From UBA3910 sp002391465 (GTDB taxonomy: Bacteria > Bacillota > Limnochordia > Darwinibacteriales > Darwinibacteriaceae): a stretch of DNA of 64,000 bases. Location: assembly GCA_030054835.1 (NCBI GenBank), contig JASGVS010000043.1, forward strand, positions 124,001-188,000, written 5' to 3'. Under the pieces are notes generated by a model. That model searched no databases. It was not told the origin of the DNA and saw only the letters and a list, made by a program, of their open reading frames with translations. Below are positions 16,898 through 24,876 of the stretch, one piece after another. The translations under genes and the position numbers were made by a program. The stretch's first letter is position 1, and each line of letters opens with the position of its first letter.

Positions 16898-17380
16898 ATG
16901 AAAGAGAGACAATTGGTGGTTTTTCGCTTAAATGAAGAAGAATTTGGCGTTGAAATTACGGATGTGCGGGAGATTGTAAAACCGCGCCACATCACCCGCC
17001 TGCCTCACGTAGAGGACTATATCGAAGGGGTTACCAACTTGCGCGGCGAGGTGATCCCCGTTATTTGTCTGCGTAAACGTTTTGGTATACCAAAACAGGA
17101 AGACACGCAGGATACACGGATCATTATCTTTGAGGTGGACGGCAACCAAGTGGGGTTCATCGTTGACGCCGTTACTGAAACGCTCCGTCTGCCGGAAGAC
17201 GCCGTCGAACCACCGCCGTCGAGCATCGCCGGTTTACGGGCGGACTATCTAGCAGGTGTGGGGAAACTAGATGACCGACTTTTGATTCTGCTGGAAGTGG
17301 ACAAGATCCTCTCCAGTGAAGAGCAGATTCAACTGCAGACACTGCCACGCGAGGTTGATGGCCTGCCTGTTGCAGAATGA
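16898..17380 (+). CDS. cheW: Chemotaxis coupling protein CheW
   Basis: A 160-residue protein made of one CheW (SH3-like) domain that links methyl-accepting receptors to CheA. The family core is visible as VVFRLNEEEFGVEITDVREIVKP, then YIEGVTNLRGEVIPVICLRKRFG near residues 40-65, and FIVDAVTETLRL. The ATG at 16898 with AAGGGGG ahead is preferred over an upstream GTG. The short extension past the domain is acidic and not recognised. It leads the motility block but is separated from fliM by a gap that holds a sigma-D-like promoter. Confidence 0.95.
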   Translation: MKERQLVVFRLNEEEFGVEITDVREIVKPRHITRLPHVEDYIEGVTNLRGEVIPVICLRKRFGIPKQEDTQDTRIIIFEVDGNQVGFIVDAVTETLRLPEDAVEPPPSSIAGLRADYLAGVGKLDDRLLILLEVDKILSSEEQIQLQTLPREVDGLPVAE

Positions 17381-17395
17381 GAGACCCTCGCTGCT

Positions 17396-17422
17396 TAAGG
17401 GTTATAGTGATTGTGTCGATAG
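17396..17422 (+). promoter_or_regulatory. Sigma-D (sigma-28)-like promoter ahead of fliM
   Basis: TAAGGGTT at 17396-17403 and GTCGATAG at 17415-17422 are separated by 11 bases. The known motility consensus is TAAAGTTT-N11-GCCGATAA; each half matches at six of eight positions. It lies 43 bases ahead of the fliM start. The exact spacing makes this more than a random AT-rich match, but it is untested. Confidence 0.45.
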
Positions 17423-17464
17423 ATAAGTAGAGGGGTTTTTGCCGCAGCAAAGGAGGTGGATTCG

Positions 17465-18454
17465 GTGCAGGATATCCTTTCCCAGGAAGAAATCGATATG
17501 CTTATTAGAGCTGTAGCACAGCCCGATGCGGCATTAGAGCAGGAACCTGAAGAGGAAGGCGAACCGTTATACGATTTTACTAAACCGAATAAGTTTTCCA
17601 AAGAACATCTGCGCGCATTGCACAGAATCCATGATCAGTTTTCTAGGACCTATTCTGGTCTCATGTCCGCTAAACTGCGTAATAGACTGGAAATGCGTGT
17701 CCATTCAGTGGAACAGTTGGCGTTTGGTGATTTTGTCAGTTCTTTACCCAACCCGTCCGTTTTGAGCATCCTTACAGTGGAGCCTTTGGAGGGCTATGCT
17801 GTTCTGCAGTTTACGCCGGATATTGCTTTTCTGCTCCACGATCGCCTTTGCGGCGGGGATGGGGTGCCCATGAGCAGTTCCAGGGGTTTAACGGATATTG
17901 AAGCTGCGGTGTTGCGGCGTCAAGTTATCAGCGTGTTCACATCCCTACTTGGTGATGCTTGGAAGGACGTGGCAGAGCTCCTTTTCAAACTGGATTATAT
18001 GGAGAGTAATCCGCAGTTTCTCCAATTGGCCAGTGACCGCGATGTCATCGCCTTGGTTACATTGCGCCTTGAACTGAACGGGGTTTCGGATATGATTAAC
18101 ATCTGCTTACCTCACCGTATGCTCGAACCAATCATGAAAGATCTGACCCAGATCCGCATGTTCGAGTCACTGCACAAGCCCGATCCAACGAATATCGAAG
18201 TGCTGAAGGCCAAAGTGCGTTCAGCCATTGTCCCTTTGGAAGTGGAACTGGGCACGGCCATCGTTGCAGTGCAGGATCTGTTAGGCTTAGCCGTTGGTGA
18301 CGTGATCCCCCTTGACCGCAAGAAGACTGAGACACTGGATATTAAGGTGGGCAAGGTCACAAAGTTCAAGGGAACACCGGGACGCCTAGGAACCCATTTG
18401 GGAGTTGTAATCACGTCTGTCTGCGAACCAGAATCGGGAGAAGGGGGCATTTAG
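17465..18454 (+). CDS. fliM: Flagellar motor switch protein FliM
   Basis: A 329-residue C-ring protein. The N-terminus (ILSQEEIDMLIRA) is the CheY-P-binding peptide; the middle domain (about 45-235) is the CheC-like fold that contacts FliG; the C-terminal about 80 residues form the SpoA (surface presentation of antigens) domain shared with FliN. The GTG at 17465 is chosen since AAAGGAGG at 17449-17456 is 8 bases ahead; a GTG at 17456 overlaps that site. It directly abuts fliY. Confidence 0.95.
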   Translation: MQDILSQEEIDMLIRAVAQPDAALEQEPEEEGEPLYDFTKPNKFSKEHLRALHRIHDQFSRTYSGLMSAKLRNRLEMRVHSVEQLAFGDFVSSLPNPSVLSILTVEPLEGYAVLQFTPDIAFLLHDRLCGGDGVPMSSSRGLTDIEAAVLRRQVISVFTSLLGDAWKDVAELLFKLDYMESNPQFLQLASDRDVIALVTLRLELNGVSDMINICLPHRMLEPIMKDLTQIRMFESLHKPDPTNIEVLKAKVRSAIVPLEVELGTAIVAVQDLLGLAVGDVIPLDRKKTETLDIKVGKVTKFKGTPGRLGTHLGVVITSVCEPESGEGGI

Positions 18455-19558
18455 ATGGCTGAAGACATGTTATCTCAAGAAGAATTGGATGCCCTTCTGG
18501 CGCAGCATCGGGGCGCAACGCAGGAGGCGGAGAAAGATACGCCTGATCAGGAGTCTTCAGACGATTATTCCGCTTTCGATGTAACGGAGTTTCTTACTGC
18601 AGAAGAGCAGGATACTCTGGCGGAGATTGGCAACATTTCCATGGGATCTGCTGCTACAGCTTTGAGCACTCTGGTCAACCGCAAGGTGAGTATTACGGTA
18701 CCTTCCGTACACATCACCACCCCGCGTAAACTAAGTGAGTCCTATCCCATTCCGTGCATAGTGGTAAACGTGAACTATTCCGATGGGCTCAAGGGAGAAA
18801 ACTTCCTGGTGATCCGTGAGCGAGACGCTCTCGTAATTGGCAATCTCATGATGGGCGAAGATGGCACTAACCTACCTGAAGAACTCAGTGAGATTTATCT
18901 TAGTGCCGTGACCGAAGCGATGAATATGATGATGGGGTCGGCGTCAACTGCCATGTCTGAGCTGTTTGGCCGTTTTATAGAGATCACTCCACCCAGTACA
19001 TCGCGGAAAGACTTGTCCGAAGATCCATTGGTGGAGGATATACCCGACGAGAAACCAGTGGTAGCTATAACCTTTAGGATGGAGATTCAGGATCTGGTGG
19101 ATAGTTCGATTCTGCAGGTGGTGGACGTTGATTTTGCTAAGGCTATGGTTTCCAGCCTGATGCCTGGGGAAGAAGAGGAAATGGAGCTGGAACCGGAAGT
19201 ATCTGCCGCTTCTTGGTCTGTCCTTAAAGAGCAACCTAGTGTGGGAGCGCAGCCGGAGACGGTTGTGACTGTGGAAGAGCTGCCTAGGGACTTGGGGAAC
19301 ATCAACATCGATCTCATTCGTGATATACCTGTTCAGGTTAGGGCGGTTCTTGGGCGGACTAAGATGTCCATTGAAAACATTCTAAGGCTGGGCCCCGGCC
19401 ATATTATGGAATTAGATTCCCTGCACGGCGAACCAATAGAACTCTACGCCAACGATACGTTAGTAGCCCGCGGTGAAGTGGTTGTCGTGGGCGAGCAGTT
19501 TGGTGTCCGCATCACAGAAATAGCTACACAGAGGGACCGCATAGGTAGTATACGGTAA
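18455..19558 (+). CDS. fliY: Flagellar motor switch phosphatase FliY (CheC-FliN fusion)
   Basis: A 367-residue C-ring protein. The N-terminal peptide (MLSQEELDALLAQ) again resembles the CheY-P-binding segment. The CheC-like domain (about 45-205) contains two phosphatase-type helices (EIGNISMGSAATALS and EAMNMMMGSASTAMS). The C-terminal about 75 residues (LIRDIPVQVRAVLGRTKMSIENIL) are the FliN/SpoA domain. It removes phosphate from CheY at the motor. The ATG follows the fliM TAG with no gap. An acidic linker (about 210-275) separates the two domains. Confidence 0.94.
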   Translation: MAEDMLSQEELDALLAQHRGATQEAEKDTPDQESSDDYSAFDVTEFLTAEEQDTLAEIGNISMGSAATALSTLVNRKVSITVPSVHITTPRKLSESYPIPCIVVNVNYSDGLKGENFLVIRERDALVIGNLMMGEDGTNLPEELSEIYLSAVTEAMNMMMGSASTAMSELFGRFIEITPPSTSRKDLSEDPLVEDIPDEKPVVAITFRMEIQDLVDSSILQVVDVDFAKAMVSSLMPGEEEEMELEPEVSAASWSVLKEQPSVGAQPETVVTVEELPRDLGNINIDLIRDIPVQVRAVLGRTKMSIENILRLGPGHIMELDSLHGEPIELYANDTLVARGEVVVVGEQFGVRITEIATQRDRIGSIR

Positions 19559-19569
19559 GGGGGAAGTTC

Positions 19570-21564
19570 ATGGATATCAGTGCGTTCAAGGACGTATTTG
19601 CCGCAGAGGCCCGGGATTATCTCCAGGCTTTAAACAACGACCTACTTGATTTTGAAAAGGATCCAGCCAACAAGGCCATCTTAGATGAGATGTTCCGGGC
19701 AGCACACAGCCTAAAGGGCATGGCTGGCACCATGGGTTTTGACGAACTGGCCGAATTTACACATGAGATGGAAAGCGTGCTTGATCTCCTACGCCTTAAC
19801 GAGCTGAGAGTTGACACCCACGTGATCAACGTCCTTTTCCAGGCAGTTGACACATTAGAGGTTTTGCTAGAACAAACGATTAGCGATGAGCCAATTGGTT
19901 CCTTCAGCAACGAATTGGCCGCTCTGCGCGCCCTCATCTCGAGGCGGAGCGCCATTGAGGAAGAGTCTGCCACTGAGCCCGAGGTAGTCAGTGTTGACCT
20001 AGATGAGTTCAGCCGCGAAACTGTGAAGCAGGGTATAGAACAAGGATTCAATGCCTATGAGATAATAGTGAGTTTACGTCCAAAGACTCTGCTCAAATCT
20101 GTCCGAGTCTATACAGTATTTCAGGCTCTCGAAGCGGTGGGCACTATTATCCAGACTAACCCTTCCATTCAAGATTTGGAAGAGGAACAGTTTGACCTGG
20201 AATTTGGTATCATCATTCTTACTAAGGAGTCTCCCAGTGAAATACGCTCCATTATTGAGGGAATTTCTGAAATTGATGGAGTCAGTGTAGCGCCGGTCCG
20301 TTTAGGAAACGGTGAGGAAATAATTGGTATCGCTGAGGAGCCGGAACCTGTGGCTGAGTCCGATGAGGCTGCGGCAGCAGTCGAGACCAAAACCGTTCCA
20401 TCCCGCCATCACCGGAGTGAGGCTCTGGTACGGGTTGAAACGGAACGTTTGGACAAGCTTATCAATTTGGTGGGTGAACTTGTAATTAGCCGAACTCAGG
20501 TTATGGAGATAGCCGATGTGGGTGAAAACTCGGAGCAGAAAAACGTGTTGCTCCAGCTGGACCGGGTAACAACCGAGCTGCAGTATGCAGCCATGAGTTT
20601 GAGGATGGTTCCCCTCAAACAGGTCTTTGATAGATTCCCCCGTATGGTCAGGGATTTTGCCCAATCCAGCGGAAAACGCATTAACCTCGAGATATTCGGT
20701 GAAATGACTGAATTGGATCGTTCCATTGTAAATCAGATTGCCGATCCCTTGGTCCATCTTATCCGTAACTCCATTGACCATGGCCTAGAGCCCGAGGAAG
20801 AACGTATCGCTAAGGGCAAACCTGCAGCAGGTACCATTCGCCTAGGTGCACGCCATGAAGGCAGCCATATTTTGATTGAGATAAGTGATGATGGTAAGGG
20901 CCTAGACGTGGAGCGGATACGGTCCAAAGCTATAGAGACGGGATTACTGGCCGACGGGACGGAAGAACTCAGTATGGCAGAGGCAGTGGAGTTCTTGTTC
21001 AGTCCCGGTTTCAGTACTGCTCAAGAGGTAACTGATCTATCCGGTCGTGGGGTTGGTCTAGACGCTGTTCGGTCCACGGTAGAGTCATTGAGTGGGACGA
21101 TAGAAATGCAGTCAGAGCCGGGTCAGTCACTTACAACCACCATAAAACTCCCGCTAACATTAGCCATTATCAAGGCCTTGTTAGTTGTAGCCGATGGAGA
21201 GATTTTGGCAGTTCCCCTCCAGGCTGTGAGGGAGAATATCCAAGTTATGCGCAGCGAAACCAAAACGATTCAACAGCATAATGTGATCATGCTGCGCAAC
21301 GAGGTTCTGCCCCTCTTTGATCTGGCCGAATGCCTAGGCTTTACACCCTATGTTGGGTCCGATCTTCTCCAGGTAATTATCCTCGACATTCGGGGAGAAA
21401 AAGTCGGCTTTATCGTGGAAGACCTCATCGGTCAGCAAGAGATCGTAATCAAATCCCTAAGCGGCGTTGTCAAGGATATTCCGGGCATTACTGGCGCAAC
21501 CGTTTTGGGTAACGGCAATGTCGCCCTTATACTCGATAACAGTACATTATTAGACAGGAGATGA
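19570..21564 (+). CDS. cheA: Chemotaxis histidine kinase CheA
   Basis: A 664-residue kinase with the full domain order: Hpt domain with the phosphorylated H46 (RAAHSLKG), a CheY-binding-type domain (about 140-245), a dimerisation helix pair (about 280-345, ETERLDKLINLVGELVISRTQVME), a GHKL ATPase domain (HLIRNSIDHGLE, ISDDGKGLD, GRGVGLDAV) and a C-terminal CheW-like domain (about 530-660). It phosphorylates CheY and CheB downstream. It follows fliY by 11 bases and precedes cheY by 4. Confidence 0.96.
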   Translation: MDISAFKDVFAAEARDYLQALNNDLLDFEKDPANKAILDEMFRAAHSLKGMAGTMGFDELAEFTHEMESVLDLLRLNELRVDTHVINVLFQAVDTLEVLLEQTISDEPIGSFSNELAALRALISRRSAIEEESATEPEVVSVDLDEFSRETVKQGIEQGFNAYEIIVSLRPKTLLKSVRVYTVFQALEAVGTIIQTNPSIQDLEEEQFDLEFGIIILTKESPSEIRSIIEGISEIDGVSVAPVRLGNGEEIIGIAEEPEPVAESDEAAAAVETKTVPSRHHRSEALVRVETERLDKLINLVGELVISRTQVMEIADVGENSEQKNVLLQLDRVTTELQYAAMSLRMVPLKQVFDRFPRMVRDFAQSSGKRINLEIFGEMTELDRSIVNQIADPLVHLIRNSIDHGLEPEEERIAKGKPAAGTIRLGARHEGSHILIEISDDGKGLDVERIRSKAIETGLLADGTEELSMAEAVEFLFSPGFSTAQEVTDLSGRGVGLDAVRSTVESLSGTIEMQSEPGQSLTTTIKLPLTLAIIKALLVVADGEILAVPLQAVRENIQVMRSETKTIQQHNVIMLRNEVLPLFDLAECLGFTPYVGSDLLQVIILDIRGEKVGFIVEDLIGQQEIVIKSLSGVVKDIPGITGATVLGNGNVALILDNSTLLDRR

Positions 21565-21568
21565 GCAA

Positions 21569-21931
21569 ATGGCCAAAACGGTGCTGATCACGGATGATAC
21601 TGCCTTCATGCGCATGACACTGCGCAATGTAATCGAAAAACACGGCTACGAAGTAGTGGGCGAAGCGGGTGACGGCAAGGAAGCGGTTGAGCTATACAAG
21701 GAACTGAAACCTGACATGGTCACCATGGACATCACAATGCCAAGAATGGACGGCATTACCGCTATTAAGGAGATCATGAAAATCGATCCCAATGCGAAGA
21801 TTATCGTCTGTAGTGCTATGGGGCAAAAACCCATGGTTATCGAAGCCCTTAGTGCCGGAGCCAAGGACTTTCTGGTTAAGCCCTTCGATGCAGAACGGGT
21901 GGTTGAGTCCCTGCGCAAAATAGGTGCTTAG
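21569..21931 (+). CDS. cheY: Chemotaxis response regulator CheY
   Basis: A 120-residue single receiver domain. The acidic pocket D9/D10, phosphoacceptor D54 (MDITMPRMDG) and K104 (FLVKPFD) are in place, with no output domain. Phosphorylated CheY binds FliM and FliY; in Bacillus-type systems this promotes counterclockwise rotation and smooth swimming. It lies directly after cheA and before cheC, its phosphatase. Confidence 0.95.
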   Translation: MAKTVLITDDTAFMRMTLRNVIEKHGYEVVGEAGDGKEAVELYKELKPDMVTMDITMPRMDGITAIKEIMKIDPNAKIIVCSAMGQKPMVIEALSAGAKDFLVKPFDAERVVESLRKIGA

Positions 21932-21942
21932 GGGGATAGGCA

Positions 21943-22542
21943 TTGAATAATTCAGCTAGGCTCGATTTTCTCAAAGAGTTAGCCAACATAGGTACCGGAC
22001 ACGCAACTACTGCCTTGTCCCAAATGCTGCATGGAAAGCTGTTCCGCTTGGTCACGCCCGATGCCCAGATGCTGCCCTTTGAAGAATTGGCAGAGTACAT
22101 AGGTGGGTTAGAGCAGATCGTCGCCGGCATTTTCATTGTCATCTCCGGCGATGTGAAAGGATATATGGCATTTCTCATGCCCTATGAGAGCGCACTGCTG
22201 TTGGTCGAACTGCTTACAGGAGAGTTCGACGGGGAAGAGTTGGGGGAATTGGAGCGTTCTGCACTTCAGGAGATTGGCAATATTATGATTACTTCTTACC
22301 TTAACGCTTTGTCCAAGATGACTGGGTTATTGATGATCCCCAGCATTCCGGCGTTAGCTATCGACATGGCAGGTGCGGTATGGCAGAGTGTTCTGGCTGG
22401 AGCCGAGGTCACCAGTGATGTAACTCTCATTCGTACCGAGTTCTCCGCCCAAGGTAAAGCCATCGAGGGCAACATCATTTTCCTCCCCGACGAGGAAGAC
22501 TTTGCCCGTGTTGCCCGGATCTTAGGCCTGGAGGCGGAATAA
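21943..22542 (+). CDS. cheC: CheY-P phosphatase CheC
   Basis: A 199-residue protein with two CheC repeats. The active helices are visible near the N-terminus (LKELANIGTGHATTALSQML) and at about residue 107 (ALQEIGNIMITSYLNALSKM). CheC removes phosphate from CheY and is stimulated by CheD, encoded next. The TTG start at 21943 has GGGGGATAGG ahead. The stop overlaps the cheD ATG (TAATG). Confidence 0.94.
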   Translation: MNNSARLDFLKELANIGTGHATTALSQMLHGKLFRLVTPDAQMLPFEELAEYIGGLEQIVAGIFIVISGDVKGYMAFLMPYESALLLVELLTGEFDGEELGELERSALQEIGNIMITSYLNALSKMTGLLMIPSIPALAIDMAGAVWQSVLAGAEVTSDVTLIRTEFSAQGKAIEGNIIFLPDEEDFARVARILGLEAE

Positions 22543-23021
22543 TGGTAGAAGTCTTTGTTAATATGGGTCAAATTAGAGCACTGAAAACAGAAGGCTTTCT
22601 TACAACGGTGGGTCTTGGCTCCTGTGTAGGGGTAACGATGTATGACGCACAAGCTAAGGTAGGTGTGATGGGTCATATTTTTTTACCCAAACAGCGGCCC
22701 AATGATCGGGACGCCTTACCCGGCAAGTACGCAGACACGGCAATTCCCGCCATGATCCAAGAGGCACTCAAACTCGGGGCTGTTAAGCACCGTTTGGAAG
22801 CGAAAATGGCAGGAGGCGCGAATCTTTTTAGCAACCTCAACCCGAATAGTATAAGCATCGGTGAGCAGAATGTGATTGCGGTACGAGAGCACCTGCAGGC
22901 CGCCGGAGTACCCATCACGGGACAAGCTGTACAGGGGAGCCATGGAAGAAAGATGCGTTTTTCCGTTGCCGATGGGTCTGTTACAGTTACCGCCATAGGA
23001 AAAACTCCCGTTCGGATATGA
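22542..23021 (+). CDS. cheD: Chemotaxis receptor deamidase CheD
   Basis: A 159-residue glutamine deamidase. The catalytic Cys and His are visible as C28 (VGLGSCVGV) and H45 (GVMGHIFLP). It deamidates receptor glutamines and also binds CheC to raise its phosphatase activity. Translational coupling with cheC reflects that partnership. Length matches the family. Confidence 0.95.
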   Translation: MVEVFVNMGQIRALKTEGFLTTVGLGSCVGVTMYDAQAKVGVMGHIFLPKQRPNDRDALPGKYADTAIPAMIQEALKLGAVKHRLEAKMAGGANLFSNLNPNSISIGEQNVIAVREHLQAAGVPITGQAVQGSHGRKMRFSVADGSVTVTAIGKTPVRI

Positions 23022-23034
23022 GGTGATAGACAAC

Positions 23035-24081
23035 ATGACCATTAAGGTTTTGATCGTAGATGACAGTGCCTTCATGCGAAAAATGATCTCGGAAATCATC
23101 AGCTCTCAACCGGATCTTGAAGTGGCGGGTACGGCACGAAATGGGCGAGATGCCCTGCGCAAATTGGAACAGTTGGAAGTTGATGTGGTTACCCTCGATG
23201 TGGAAATGCCGGTCCTAGATGGTATAGAAACACTGCGGGCTATTATGAATGAGAAACCAATGCCTGTGGTTATGCTGAGCACCCGAACGAAAAAGGGATC
23301 AGAAACTACCATCCAAGCCCTATCGCTGGGAGCGGTTGATTTCATTGCGAAACCATCCGGACCCATATCCCTTGATATAGATAAAATCGCTGAAGAAATT
23401 GTGGAAAAGATACGGCTGGCAGCCACCGCACGCTTTGCCAAAAAGGAGCGTCCGGACACCTTGGTTTTGAAGCCCAAACCGAGGTCCTTTCCCAAGCCTC
23501 CCACCGAGGCAGCGGAGACCCTGGTGATAATCGGCTCCTCCACGGGCGGTCCAAGGGCGGTCGAGACCGTGTTGAGCGATATCCCCCCTAATCTGCCCGC
23601 TGGAATAGTAGTGGTGCAGCACATGCCGAAGGATTTTACCCGCAGCTTCGCCGAACGTTTGAATTCCCTCTTTCCCGTTCCTGTTAAAGAGGCTGAAAAC
23701 GGAGACCTGGTTCGCAACGGCCAGGTACTCGTCGCCCCCGGAGATTACCATCTACGTATCAACTCTGAACGCCGCATCATCTTGAGCCAGGAAGAAAGGG
23801 TCATGTTCCTGCGGCCCGCCATTGATATTACCATGGAAACACTACCTGAGGTTTTTAAGACCAAGATAGTGGGCGTGATTCTCACCGGTATGGGACGTGA
23901 TGGAGCGAGGGGCATGGCCATCATTAAGCAGGCAGGTGGTGTAACGATTGCTCAGGATAAGAGCACATCGACGATTTACAGTATGCCGCGGGTAATTGCG
24001 GAAGAGGGAAATGCAGATTACATTCTGCCCCTCAACCAAATTGGAGGGGTAATCACTGATCTTGTTGCGTCTATGCAATAA
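23035..24081 (+). CDS. cheB: Chemotaxis methylesterase CheB
   Basis: A 348-residue protein: receiver domain with phosphoacceptor D55 (TLDVEMPVLDG), a linker (about 125-160), then the methylesterase domain with the Ser (IGSSTGGP), His (VVQHMPKDF) and Asp (GMGRDGA) triad. It demethylates receptor glutamates during adaptation. The ATG at 23035 is preferred over a GTG at 23023, since AGGTG of the ribosome site overlaps the latter. Confidence 0.95.
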   Translation: MTIKVLIVDDSAFMRKMISEIISSQPDLEVAGTARNGRDALRKLEQLEVDVVTLDVEMPVLDGIETLRAIMNEKPMPVVMLSTRTKKGSETTIQALSLGAVDFIAKPSGPISLDIDKIAEEIVEKIRLAATARFAKKERPDTLVLKPKPRSFPKPPTEAAETLVIIGSSTGGPRAVETVLSDIPPNLPAGIVVVQHMPKDFTRSFAERLNSLFPVPVKEAENGDLVRNGQVLVAPGDYHLRINSERRIILSQEERVMFLRPAIDITMETLPEVFKTKIVGVILTGMGRDGARGMAIIKQAGGVTIAQDKSTSTIYSMPRVIAEEGNADYILPLNQIGGVITDLVASMQ

Positions 24082-24094
24082 AGAGAGGGTTAGT

Positions 24095-24865
24095 ATGCAC
24101 AATTACGAAGGTCTAAAAAATGGTATCAAGTCTCAATTGGGTATTGATTTGCACTCCTATAAAGAGCAGCAGATGAGGCGAAGAATCAACCAATGGTTGG
24201 ACCGCCACAGCCTAAAGTCATATAACCAGCTGTTGGATGTGCTGAGGAGCGACGAAGAGCACCGGGCTAAGTTTCTCCAGTATCTGACTATCAACACTTC
24301 TAATTTTTTCCGTGACTCGTCCGTCTTTACCAATATTGAAAAGCAGGTGCTCCCGGCCATCAGTACCCACAATCGACCTAAGATTTGGAGCGCAGGAGCC
24401 TCATTTGGTGCCGAGATATACTCCATTGCCATGCTCTTGGCAGAATACAACTATTTCCCCCAACTGCTTTTGGCCACTGACATCGACGAAGCCATGTTGG
24501 AGCAGGGGAGAAATGGCATATTCCAGCCAAGCCAGCTAACTGGATTGATCCAGAAATACTTAGAGAAGTATTTCACTGATCTAGGGGACGGCCGCATGGC
24601 TATCAGTGAGGAACTCAAGCGTCGGATAGTTTTCCAACAGCACGATCTTCTCAAAGATCCCTATCAAACCGGCTTTGATTTGATTCTATGTCGAAATGTC
24701 TTTATCTATTTCACCAGCGAAACTCAGAAACGGCTGACCGCTAGATTCGTTCAATCCCTCAAGCCAGGTGGATACTTCATCGTGGGTTCAGCAGAGCAAA
24801 TTGTCGATCCCGCCAGTTTCCAGCTAGACAGGGTGAGTTACTGCATCTACCAGAAGAAGTTGTAG
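24095..24865 (+). CDS. cheR: Chemotaxis receptor methyltransferase CheR
   Basis: A 256-residue S-adenosylmethionine-dependent methyltransferase. A small N-terminal helical domain (about 1-70) precedes the catalytic domain, with the AdoMet-binding IWSAGASFGAEIYSIAMLL and the LILCRNVFIYF segment. It methylates receptor glutamates, opposing CheB. The ATG at 24095 follows AGAGAGGG; an upstream in-frame TTG lies within cheB. No separate receptor gene is seen in the window. Confidence 0.94.
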   Translation: MHNYEGLKNGIKSQLGIDLHSYKEQQMRRRINQWLDRHSLKSYNQLLDVLRSDEEHRAKFLQYLTINTSNFFRDSSVFTNIEKQVLPAISTHNRPKIWSAGASFGAEIYSIAMLLAEYNYFPQLLLATDIDEAMLEQGRNGIFQPSQLTGLIQKYLEKYFTDLGDGRMAISEELKRRIVFQQHDLLKDPYQTGFDLILCRNVFIYFTSETQKRLTARFVQSLKPGGYFIVGSAEQIVDPASFQLDRVSYCIYQKKL

Positions 24866-24876
24866 GAGGTGAGAAC

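Noticed and set aside
23106..23717. A 203-codon minus-strand frame within cheB
   Set aside because: Low-complexity Ser/Arg product typical of antisense to a GC-rich gene; cheB is unambiguous.
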